DNA of 64,000 nucleotides, taken from positions 124,001-188,000 of the forward strand of contig WBMV01003353.1 of assembly GCA_013396655.1 (NCBI GenBank), given 5' to 3'. Both the position numbers and the translations under genes were made by a program. This DNA is from Campylorhamphus procurvoides (lineage: Eukaryota > Chordata > Aves > Passeriformes > Dendrocolaptidae). Below are positions 38,115 to 48,755 of this stretch, in pieces. Under the pieces are notes generated by a model, which was not told the DNA's origin, did not search any database, and saw only the letters and a list, made by a program, of their open reading frames with translations. The first letter of the stretch is position 1; each line of letters opens with the position of its first letter.

Positions 38115-38184
38115 CCTCGCTCACCGCCCCGCCGGGGCCCGGCCCGGCCCGGCCCGGCCCGAGGGGAGCGGAGCGGAGCGGAGC
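38115..38184 (-). promoter_or_regulatory. RAPGEF6: RAPGEF6 5'UTR/promoter-proximal CpG island remnant
   Basis: The 70 bases upstream of the RAPGEF6 start codon are almost entirely G and C. On the coding strand they hold five consecutive GGGCC units (38136-38160) preceded by GCTCC repeats (38166-38184). This is typical of a CpG-island promoter or 5'UTR. No TATA box or defined start site can be assigned because the assembly breaks at 38185. Confidence 0.6.
38136..38160 (-). repeat. RAPGEF6: GGGCC x5 (coding strand) in the RAPGEF6 5'UTR
   Basis: Five contiguous GGCCC units on the plus strand read GGGCC on the transcribed RNA. Five G-triplets separated by CC fit a potential G-quadruplex. They lie about 22 nt upstream of the start codon. 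Confidence 0.9.
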
Positions 38185-38803
38185 NNNNNNNNNNNNNNNN
38201 NNNNNNNNNNNNNNNNNNNNNNNNNNNNNNNNNNNNNNNNNNNNNNNNNNNNNNNNNNNNNNNNNNNNNNNNNNNNNNNNNNNNNNNNNNNNNNNNNNNN
38301 NNNNNNNNNNNNNNNNNNNNNNNNNNNNNNNNNNNNNNNNNNNNNNNNNNNNNNNNNNNNNNNNNNNNNNNNNNNNNNNNNNNNNNNNNNNNNNNNNNNN
38401 NNNNNNNNNNNNNNNNNNNNNNNNNNNNNNNNNNNNNNNNNNNNNNNNNNNNNNNNNNNNNNNNNNNNNNNNNNNNNNNNNNNNNNNNNNNNNNNNNNNN
38501 NNNNNNNNNNNNNNNNNNNNNNNNNNNNNNNNNNNNNNNNNNNNNNNNNNNNNNNNNNNNNNNNNNNNNNNNNNNNNNNNNNNNNNNNNNNNNNNNNNNN
38601 NNNNNNNNNNNNNNNNNNNNNNNNNNNNNNNNNNNNNNNNNNNNNNNNNNNNNNNNNNNNNNNNNNNNNNNNNNNNNNNNNNNNNNNNNNNNNNNNNNNN
38701 NNNNNNNNNNNNNNNNNNNNNNNNNNNNNNNNNNNNNNNNNNNNNNNNNNNNNNNNNNNNNNNNNNNNNNNNNNNNNNNNNNNNNNNNNNNNNNNNNNNN
38801 NNN
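38185..38803. other. Assembly gap (619 N)
   Basis: A run of undetermined bases starts inside a GC-rich GAGCG-type repeat and ends in ordinary sequence. It probably hides the RAPGEF6 transcription start region. ORFs drawn through it are meaningless. Confidence 0.99.
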
Positions 38804-39071
38804 CCCGTCTCCAGCCGTCCCTTCCCCATTCTCCCCTTTATGGCACAATCGTCTTTGTTGTGCTCAAGGACGTTATTGCCCGTTCTGAGTTGTTTTATAA
38901 TAATATTTCTGGCGTATTGCAAACAGACAAGGGTGTATTCTGCTCTGTGCTGGGTGCCCTGGATGGACAGACTGGATTTTAAATGCAATTCCTCCAAATA
39001 TCACAGCCATGGCATCACAGAGCGTGAGATGCTCCCCAAAGTGACAGGCCCATAAAATCCACCAAAAATCA

Positions 39072-39108
39072 TCCTCTTTCCTTTTTTTTCTTTTTTTCTT
39101 TTCTTCAC
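39072..39108. repeat. Polypyrimidine tract
   Basis: A run of T and C of about 37 bases in the RAPGEF6 upstream flank, with nothing else attached to it. Confidence 0.85.
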
Positions 39109-42100
39109 TTTGAACTACCGCAGTAAAAGTTACATCTCCAAATATCGCGTCTATTGTCATTCCAGAGGTCAGAAGTTTGTACCAGATATTTGGCAGAACA
39201 CATTCCCCTTTTTCAACTTTAGGACATGAAATATTATTTCCACCAGTGTGGGAATCTTCAGAGATCCCCTGCCAGGAAACCAAGTGGAAAATATGGAGAT
39301 AAAAAGTTCTCCTGAGTAACTGAGGAGAAGCAAGAAGAAAAGCATGAACCCTTCTTTATTAGGAGATTATTTTATTTTATTATTTTTTTTGTTAACAAGA
39401 GATGTGACAGCAAATCAAGTAATTTTATCAGCTCAGTTTATATTTAAAGATAATGTAAAAGATGAGTCAATACTCCCCAGGTGCAGATTGCTGGAAAAAA
39501 TAAATACTAGGCGAAAAAAACCCAGGTTTTGCTGAAATCTGTCACAGTTCTCATGGATCTGTAAAAACTTAAGCCCTATTCTTGGGTTTTAGCAGGGAAC
39601 TCATTCGACCACCTATTCCAGCTGTTCAGCATTCCTGAAATGAGCATAACACAGAAGTGGACACTCAGAATAAAGTTAGGAACCTAAAAATTCACTTTCC
39701 TTCTGCACACAAATTCTCTTATTTATTTATTGTCCACCAGCCCACAGGCACAGAGCACCAAGGGAGCCAGAGGGATTCCAGAGGAACCAAAGCTGCCAGT
39801 CCAATTTAACTGCTTGGCTCAACTGACCCGTGAAACAAGACTTTCCTCACTCCAAAAATACCAGAATTTGGGGAGGTAATGGCTCTAATAGCTGCAATTA
39901 TTGCAGGGGCTATTTGAGCTGTCCGGTTTATTTTCCCAAATATCTGGAGAACAATGGAAACGAGTGTCATGATCCCAAGAGCTTGCTGGTGTTACTGCCA
40001 ACGTCTCCCAGTGGTAAAGCCGAGGCAGTTAAACACAATTAAGAGGCTTTCATAAGTGAGTAATTTCGGGGCTGGGATTAAAGGATGTGGCCAAGCAGGA
40101 TGCTGATTGTCCGTGCTGAGGGGAAATTTGCTTCCCCTTTGTCTGGATTGTATCACTGTGCCCGAATAAAGCATCATTACTTATTACATAGGTTTTTTTT
40201 ATTGGAAATTAACAGTATCTGTAGACTTCCATATAAGAATCAAAGGTGCTTTGCTAAGTCTCAGGAGATTAAATGTTTCTGCTTCAAACATGCGTGAATT
40301 TGGGCAGACCAGCTGAGTTAAAGAGTACATCTCCTCCCAGTATGTTCCCTCAATTGTTCTGGTTCACTGACACTCCCAAAGATGCCTTTTAATCTCACGC
40401 CTTTTACCACCATGTGCACATCCCAGATTCCTCAGGGTAAAACTCAACTCCCTCACCTCTCCTACCAGGAAAGATTCATAATCAACATTCACTGAAATAT
40501 TTTTAACTTGTATTTTTTTGTATTCTATGTATTTCTTGTCCTGCAAGTTTTATTACAGCCTGGCAATTTCCTTCCTCTCGTTCTCCAGTCTGGCTGTCAG
40601 GCTATTGGTTTAGATTTCTTAGCTTTGGAAAAAAAATTCCCTTTGGAGATTCCTGCACTTCATTGGCAACAACTGCTAGCTAAGTATGTGGTTAACATAC
40701 CGCAAGGAAGATACACAAAGTAATTCTCTGCCTGACTAGAGGAAAACAAAATATTCTGGGATTCCCAATGGGAAGAACCTCTTCAGAAGGTTTTACCATA
40801 TATGCTTATTCTGATGATGAACTTCCTGAGTGGAACATGTTTGTGATGGTTCAGTAAAAGTCTGGGAAACCAGGGAGGCAAAGGCATCAGGAGGAACTTT
40901 GTGAAAGTTCACGATTTGCAGGAAAGTTCCATTTTTGCAAATGGCACAACACTGCTCAGGCAGCCACGTAGGAACAGGGGTCTCCTGGCTAAACCAGCAT
41001 TTTGCAGCTCAAAATTTCCATTTCTGAAATTAAATGTGAAATACAAAATTATTTTTGCAAAATCAAAACCCAAAATGAAGGGGTTGTTTTGCATTTTATT
41101 GCTAATTCTGCTCCTTCTGAGGCAAAATTCCCCACTCTGCATCTTCCCAGAGCTTCAGTGCAAAGGACAATGGTAAAAGGTAGAAAAGAAGCATCAGAAC
41201 TGTGAGACAGATCTCTGTCTTTCTTCTGTACCATAATAACATTTTTAAAACTAAAGCCCCATCCTTGTTCTCCTTAATTCCAGACTAGCTCAGCTTTCCT
41301 TCCACCTGCAGATTCTTCCTGAAGGGTAAAAGTGCACATAAGCAATGGCAGAGCTCCTTGTGACAGACAAACACTCACTTTCCAGCCTTTGTCAACAACA
41401 CTGAAACAAACAGGGAGCCTGACACCTTTTTAATTGGGAATGCAACACTTTCTCTACTTATGTTTTACCTTCAGAGGTGACTTTCCTTGCTTTTGCTGTT
41501 CCCTGCCACACGTCTGTGATGGTCTCTAATGTGCTGAGTGCTGGTGTGAATGGACTGAGAAGACAGCTTGATATTGAAAGGATTTAGGATTACATTAACA
41601 TGAAGAGAGAGGGAATGACAAGCCCCAGCTGCTCCCTGGAGCAGCCTGAGCCATGGCTCGGCTGGAGAGAGTCAGGATTTCTTAGTCTTAGCTCCCACCT
41701 GAAGGGCACATCCCTCAACTGGGGGCAGCTTAGGGGTGTCCAGGGGAAAGGCTTTGTGGAGGGCAGGTGGAAAATCTGAAATAACAAAAATGTCACGCTC
41801 GAGGATGCAGAGTGTGTTGGGAACATCTCACCCTGACCATGGTGTCAGGTAATCCTTGGCCAGTCACACACTGCAATCCTGGTTCCTGAGTCAGGAGCAA
41901 TCTGCAGAAGGAAGCAGCAAACTGGGTTGTTTGCTGTTCATTTCCTAAGTCTGCTGTGAGCACAAAGACAGGCATTGACACGGCCTCTCTGGAGCTGCCA
42001 GCGAGGACAGTGAGAGCTGTTTGTGTTGAAAGAGCACGGGCTGTCCCGTGACACTGACATGGATGTTCCCATCTGCCTCATTTCCCCTCCTTGTGCAGAT

Positions 42101-43666
42101 GGGAAAAGACAGGTATGAAGGAGGACATTCCTCTCCCCTGTCACTGCCAAGTGACTTGAAAGGGTCTGTGCAGGGCCTGCCACCACCCTGCTGCAATTCC
42201 CAACCCGACACACAGGAGGGAGTGGGATGGGGACAGAAAGGGCTCCTGCCAAGTCACTGGAGCATCCAACCTGCCCCAGGCATGGTGTAGTGCACAGCAC
42301 TGTCAACAGTGCCTGGTAAAACAGGACAAGAACTGACAAATTGTTATAAAATAGCATCTAAAGACCAGCTGGTTTGCTCGAAGCCACGAGTTCTTGCCCT
42401 AAACAGATACACACTCCACAAAGGAACAGCTCTGTCTGCAACAGCCTCTTTTATCAAATTTTTTGTCTGCCTGCTGCTGTTTCATTTTTACTACACACAA
42501 CCTACAGATATTTGATTCCAGCCCCAGCACTTTGTTGGCAAAACCCAAAAGAGCATATGGACCTGTCTAGATATTGGAGGTATCCAGCAACAGTGTACAG
42601 ATGTCCACGCTCCAGCCTGAAAAAAATCAGAGATGGGGGTGGCAGGGGAAACCCTGCCCTGACAGGAGGCAATCTGGAGTCTGCTGACTCCCCATTTGCA
42701 TGTTCTTTGTTCCTATAATCAGGTTACAGCCTCAGCTGAAAGGTTTTCTCCTTTTGCCTTAGGAAACCTCATGCCAAAAACCATTAGAAAGTGGAGGGTG
42801 GGTAAAAGAACAGGCTGGGCACAGATAAAGATGAAGTCTTAGAAATAACAAGAAAGAACACTCTTTCCATGGAAAACTGTACCAGTAATCTGGCACCACT
42901 TACCAATTTAACATATCCTATTCCAAACATTTACTGTCTCTTTCATTAATTTTTTGGGGTCACTCAGAGTTGTACAACTATAAGCTGCAAGAAGATTTCA
43001 CAAACAGCGGGGATTTTGTGTCTGTGACCTGTTATAACCCAGAGAGAACATGCAATGGGATTTGTATTTTTCTACTGAGCAGCTATTTTCAGAGGCAAAA
43101 AGCCAAGCACTTGCATAACTCAATGTGACCATTCTGTGCATCTGTGGCATTTGTCAGTGGACAACCCTTTGGCCAACAGCACTGAGCTGGTAAAAGAAAG
43201 GGACATGCCTACAGAGAACAGCCAGTTTAAATATGATAAAGATTAGAGTAAATAGGATTTCAGTCCTCCCCCTTTTTAAGTAAATGGAGTAATTCTCCGA
43301 GCATGTGGAAAAATAATAAACAACTTCTCTTCTGCCAAAGAACAGGCCGACGGTCTAGACTTTTTCTTAACTGGCAATCATCTAGATTAAGAAATTGAGA
43401 ATAAATGCCTGGCACACGATTTCACTGCTTTATGCAATCAAATACATGCTACTTATTTGTGAAATCCTCTGAGAACTATTACAGCATCTGAACTGAGACC
43501 AAAGCGGGGTAGACTTGCATTTCTTACCCTTCTCCTGCTGCTGGTGGCAGGGTGCTTTGCAACACGAGCTTCGCTATTGTAGCTGAGACAGAGCCACAGT
43601 TCAGCAGCAGCACATCAGCTTTCCTCTGCTTGCAGACAGTTTGGGCATTTGTAGGAAGAGATGGGT

Positions 43667-43695
43667 CTGTGTGTTTGTGTTTTGTGTGTGTGTGT
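43667..43695. repeat. Short TG repeat
   Basis: An interrupted TG dinucleotide run in the intergenic region. Confidence 0.85.
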
Positions 43696-45892
43696 ATAAA
43701 CTATAATTTGATTACGAAGAAACATTGCACAGTTTACACTCAGTGTGGGCCTGGGAGCCAGGAATGCTCCGTGAACTCATTGCAGAGTTATGTAGGGCAG
43801 AATTCCCTGCAGCATCCTCTCGTTTTAGTCACATTTCGATGCTGTCGCTCTGATTTTTGGGATGGAGAGAGGATAAACAGCTCCTGCTGACATGAGTTCC
43901 CCAGCCCTCAGCTCCTCCACGCTGTTAAACTGGGTCCCCTCACCTCGAAGTGCTCGGTGGCAGAGGCGGCTGCTTTTATCATCTGTCTTCGCAGGATGTC
44001 CTACGTCCTCATTATTCCTTATGATGTCTTCTCTGGCTTTTAATGACCCTACAGAGCTAATGAGATGTTCAGTTCCCCCACCCAAGCACAACCATATGGA
44101 TGAGATGATATCAGGAAACTCGCTGAAACCATTAAATCTCAGGCATGTGGAATATCCAGAAAGTTCCTGTTTCCAGCATGTCACTTTTAGTCTTCAAATG
44201 CAGAAGCGTGGGGCCTGCTCACATGATGCTAGCAGCATAACAGAACAAACTGTCTTCTGCAGACAAAATCCTGACTATTTTTAACTTTGAAAAGATCTGC
44301 AGATGACTCTTCTTCCACTCCATGTGGTTTTCCTCCCTTCCTTCTGGAGACCCTGCCCTTGGTACGTCACGGGGTAATTCGGGGTCAGGGGGGATCGATT
44401 CCCAGCAGAGTTCCAAAGCCTGTGGTGGCCTCTTCCCACCAGCCAGAAGCTCTCCTGCAGTGGAGAGCTGAGATGCTCCTGCTGAGACATCACCAGGCTC
44501 CTGAGCTGCAGGGAAGGGACAGGAGTGTGGACACAAAGGAATGGCCTCGCTGGGCAGAGCAGGAGCTGAAGGTGCAGCCCCAGCCAGAGCCAGCAGAGTT
44601 GGGCTCCTCTTGGAAGAGCTGCTCACTTTTCCATGCATCAAACAGGCAGGGACCCTCACTGCAAACCCCCCCATCCCATCCCAGGGGCTGGGATCTCACC
44701 CAGGACGGGGGGCTTGTCCCAATCCAGCAGCTCCTGTGGTGTGTGTGGGGTGAATGTGACAGGAGAGGAAAGGGCTGCTCCATCCTGTGCTTTTCCAGGA
44801 GATGCTTCTACTGGTTGTTTTTTTTAAACGCTAAAAGCACCACCATTCCCTGCATGAAAGGAAGCATTGTGTATGAAGCACAGGAAGAATTTCCTTTACT
44901 GTAACTTGTAGGGAGCAAAGGAAATAAGAGCAGAGCAGTAGTTAGATGAAGGTCAGATGATTGTATGAATCACAGGGTGATGCAAGTTATCGAGGGTGTG
45001 GCTCAGTGCTCCGCCCAGCAAACCAGCTGCCACCTAAGCACACAAATACCACTTACCTGCCATTGCTTACGCACATGGAAGTGATTCTCCTGCTCTGAGA
45101 GGGAATGGACTGGTGGCTTTTTGCTTTCTCGCTGCGACACTGTGAATGTAACAGTCAGGAAAATATTTATGAGGTAGGACAGCAGTGATGACATTGAGGC
45201 AGACAGAGTCTCTTTAGATTTTTTAGGGATTTCATTCCACCTAGATGAAAGCTGAGACACAAGTATCCCTCAGTCCAAAACACTGAAGAGGTGACAGGGG
45301 CTGCTGCTGGGGTACAGGCAGAGCTGTGTCTGGAAATGTATTCACAATTTCCATTAAAAAGGGGAACACGATGAAATTCCTGCAGTGACCTGCCTGGCCC
45401 GTAGGAAGCACAGTGACTTCCAGAAACAGCTTGACATCAAGAACAGTCTTGTCAAGGAAATATCATTTTTAATAGCTGCAGGTGACATGTTGTGAACTAT
45501 CACTGGGCCTGTCTTTAGGGGGGTGTTACAAAAATGCTGCACTTTTAAAGGCACCAAGAGAAATGGGAACACTCTGTGGGTTTGCCGTTAAGAAGACCTT
45601 GAGGTAGCAGGAACCAGCCCACAGTTTTTTCCAGCTGTGGTCTAGAGAGGGATGTGCACACACACGGGAAAGAATCTGCAAACAAAAATGGCAAGCAGAG
45701 TATTGCAATAAGAAGGTAAGAGAGCAGAGACAGCAGAAGCCTGGAATTCACCAGTAAAGGCTGGGAATCACCAGTAAAGGCATCTCCTGGGGACTGGTGA
45801 GACTGGGAGTGGAGAGAGGTGCCAGGGACCCCCAGACCTGAAGGTGCAGTGGCTGTTCCACCTCCCACAGCAGCAGTGGTCCAGCAGACGTG

Positions 45893-46123
45893 GAATCACA
45901 GAATCACTGCATGGTTTGGGGTGGAAGGGACCGTAAAGATCATCCAGTCCCACCTCCTGCCATGGGCAGGGACACCTTCCACTGCCCCAGGCTGTTCCAA
46001 GCCCCATCCAACCTGGGCTTGGACCCTTCCAGGGATGGGGCAGCCACAGCTTCTCTGGGCACCCTGTGCCAGGGCCTGCCCACCCTCAGGGTAGAAAACT
46101 TCTTTATATTTCACCTAAAGTGA
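45893..46123 (-). mobile_element. CR1-type LINE 3' end, antisense
   Basis: It opens with ATCACAGAATCACTGCATGG and contains CATCCAGTCCCACCTCCTGC, TTCCAAGCCCCATCCAACCT and CACCCTGTGCCAGGGCCTGC. This is a nearly full CR1 3' end in reverse orientation. ORFs here are repeat-derived. Confidence 0.88.
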
Positions 46124-48692
46124 TCCTCTTTTCGTTTAAAACCATCTAGTTTAAACACTCTGGGCAAGGAAGGGGTGAGGGTTCTGTTGGGGAAAGTGTT
46201 TCCTTCGCTGAGATAATGAGACCACCACATGCTCCAGCAATGCTGCTCAGCTGCCTCTTTGGGTGACAGCCTGAGCAGGAAATAGCCCAATCACAGATTA
46301 ATTAGAAACGCCTAATGAGCTCTCACGCTCTGCCTGTAAGTGATGAAGGCAGAGGACAGACGTGGCTGATGGAACATTTCCTCCAAACCTGCCTCTGCTG
46401 TCCCATCCTGGAAAAGCAGGAATTCCCCTCGTGTTTGTGAGAGTGGGAGCCAGTGATTGCTGCCCTGGAAGGATGAGCTGCCACGGGAACCTGGAGCCAG
46501 CAGGGTCAGCAGCTTCCCAGCAGCCAGCCTGGGAACAGACAGAGCCTGCAGCACTCATCTGCAGCATCTCTGAGGAGCTGTATTTAGGTTAAGGATTATT
46601 TTCCCCCTAAAAATGGGTGTCTGAATTCACAGCTGTGAAGAGCTGCAGTTGCCAGGAGCCACAGGGGTTCTCACCAGCCCAGGACAGAGCCCTTGATTTT
46701 AATTCTAAATCAGTTCAAGCCTATATTTTTTCTGAAAAAAAATATATCTGTTTCCATGGGAAGAGCCTGCTTTTCACTAACCAATAATTTAAGAAATAGT
46801 TTGGAGATTTAAGCTGCATTTTGAAAAATAAATTGCCTCCAGGCTGATGGCTTTTACAGCCTGACCAGCCTGAGAACAATGTCATGTGAAATGACAGAGA
46901 TCAAGACCTTTTGTTGAACTGTACAAGAAAAACAGCTTCGGAGAATGAAATGCACGATCATTAATTATTGCAGCACAAGCAGCACAGCTGTAATTTTCTT
47001 GTTCACCCAGAATATCTCCTGCAAATTTTATCAGTCCTATTGTTAATACATGCAAACAGGAGCCCTTATTTTTCCATCTCTTTTGGTAGTGATCAAAATT
47101 AGACAAGATTTCTAGTTACAGCTGCTATTAATAAATCTACTCCTTGAAAATGTGGTAGTCAATTTCTTAGGATTCAGTGCACTCACTAAGCCATTGAAAA
47201 CTATAATTGCTCATGGCTGTCATTTTGAAGTAATTACAGAAGAATTGCTGAATGTAGTTTTGCAAGCACATTGAAGTTCCCCAAAGTGAAAAGCATCCCT
47301 GGTAGGAAAATCAAGCACTTTGTACCCTCTGCCCTAAAGTGACTGTTGAGGAACAGCTTTGTAGCACAGTGACCTTTTGTAGTCCCCACCCCAGAGCCCC
47401 AAACGAGGGTGTTTGCTCAGGAGAGGTCCCACCAGTGGCCCAGTGTCAGCACCAGGAGCCCACCAAGGGACGTGCTGTGGTCAGCCCTGCACAGGCTTGG
47501 GCTGTGCCTCCAGCTCCTCTCACTGCTGTGCTCTGGGCTGCCTCTGGGCTGTTTATAAACCACTTTTCTTCTGGTGGCATCAGTAGAAACATTCTAGAAT
47601 TTTTTTTCAATTACCCAAGAAAACTAAAATCAAGAGCCTTTGGGAAATCAGAAGCTCATTTCTCAAGGGAATGCTCTCACCCCTCTTCCTCAGCCTGGCT
47701 GCATGCCCTTCCATAGGAAACACCACTTTCATTCTCAACACCACTTAAGAAAAACATTTGTTTTGCATTTACAGGCTGGGACAAACTCCCCCTTCAGCTC
47801 TCCCACCCGGCCCCAGTGATGTGACACGTTCCTGTGTCCCAGAGCTGCCACTTCAGCCCATCCTGCTCGAGAAGGAAATGATGCTGAGAGCAGTGCTGGT
47901 CACATTGCTCCAGCACAGCAGAGCTGCACGTGACCTGCACGGCTCCCTCTTCCTCCTTGGGGCTTTTCTTTAAAAAAAAAGCTGTGTCTGTCCTACCAGC
48001 GCCCCCAAAACTCATGCTAAGGAGTTAATGGGAAGGCAAAGCAAGGCTCAGATTAAAGGCACTCTGGTTACAGTGGTAGCACCTGAACAAGGGGAGCAGC
48101 CAAAGGCACGGTGCTTGGAGCGAGTTCCTCTCTCTCAGTGGTTTAGAAAGCACAGGATTGATGAAATCTGCAAACTAAAAAATACCAGCATTAAATGAAG
48201 TCTTTATGGGCTAAAACCCAGTGGCCCCGCAGGGCTCCCCAGTGACCCAAAAAGTGGCTCCCTCTCCTTCATACAAGGTTCTGACTTTGTAGGAGAAAAA
48301 GATGAGCCAGAGCAGGACATTTCCCTCCTGCTACCTCTGCCCTGAGATAATCAAAGTTGATGATTTTCCCTGGTTTATAATGTCCTCTCTGAGAAGCTCT
48401 GTCTGCAGAAAAACTGGTCCCAAAGGAACAAGGTTGCAGGTGTTTTAGGACGACAACAGCAACCAAAAAGCACAGTGGTGTTCATGCAGTGAGAGGGGGG
48501 TCATCCCAGTACCCACCACCAGCACTCAGACTGGGGGCTCCTGTCCCAGCCTGGGCCCTGGGGGCTCGACCAGCCTTTCCTGAGCAGGGACATCCCAAAC
48601 CCCAGCACCTTGCTGTCCCCTGCCTTCCTCCTGCACCTTCCTCCTGTGCTGTAACTCCCTGTGGTGGCACTAAGAGCTGTCTGTGTCCTGGC

Positions 48693-48755
48693 ACAGCTGG
48701 TTCTGGGGTCACAGCTGGTTCTGGGGGGCACAGCTGGCTCTGGGGGGCACAGCTG
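48693..48755. repeat. 18-19-bp tandem repeat, about 3.4 copies
   Basis: ACAGCTGGTTCTGGGG-type units start at 48693, 48711, 48730 and 48749. The E-box-like CAGCTG recurs in every unit. Confidence 0.88.

Larger units (their letters stand above)
1..38184 (-). other. RAPGEF6: RAPGEF6 gene, 5' portion (5'UTR, coding exons 1-6, introns 1-5 and part of intron 6)
   Basis: Six short blocks on the minus strand join in frame into a 165-residue N-terminus resembling vertebrate RAPGEF6 (PDZ-GEF2). RAPGEF6 is a membrane-associated exchange factor loading GTP onto Rap1 and Rap2 in adhesion and polarity. Its known order is cNMP-binding-like domains, REM, PDZ, Ras-association and CDC25 catalytic domain; only the start and first cNMP-like domain lie here. 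Every junction has an AG acceptor and GT donor and phases agree. RAPGEF2 was considered, but the exon 6 segment with DNEESILQRE and the short N-terminus starting in exon 1 fit RAPGEF6 better, and adjacency to FNIP1 matches the known RAPGEF6 neighbourhood. Intron 1 is about 22 kb. The 5' end lies at or within the assembly gap beginning at 38185. Confidence 0.95.

Noticed and set aside
37441..38997. Long ORFs of 245-518 codons on both strands across the RAPGEF6 first exon
   Set aside because: They run through 619 undetermined bases and a stop-poor TG/CA array, so their length is artificial. Only the 23-codon exon 1 is supported.
44219..44904. 205-codon plus-strand and 151-codon minus-strand ORFs between the genes
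   Set aside because: They overlap each other on opposite strands and have neither homology nor splice context that I can see.
45893..46123. ORFs of 72-91 codons that recur in other parts of the window
   Set aside because: The shared peptides come from CR1 3'UTR copies, which do not encode protein; the similarity reflects the repeat.
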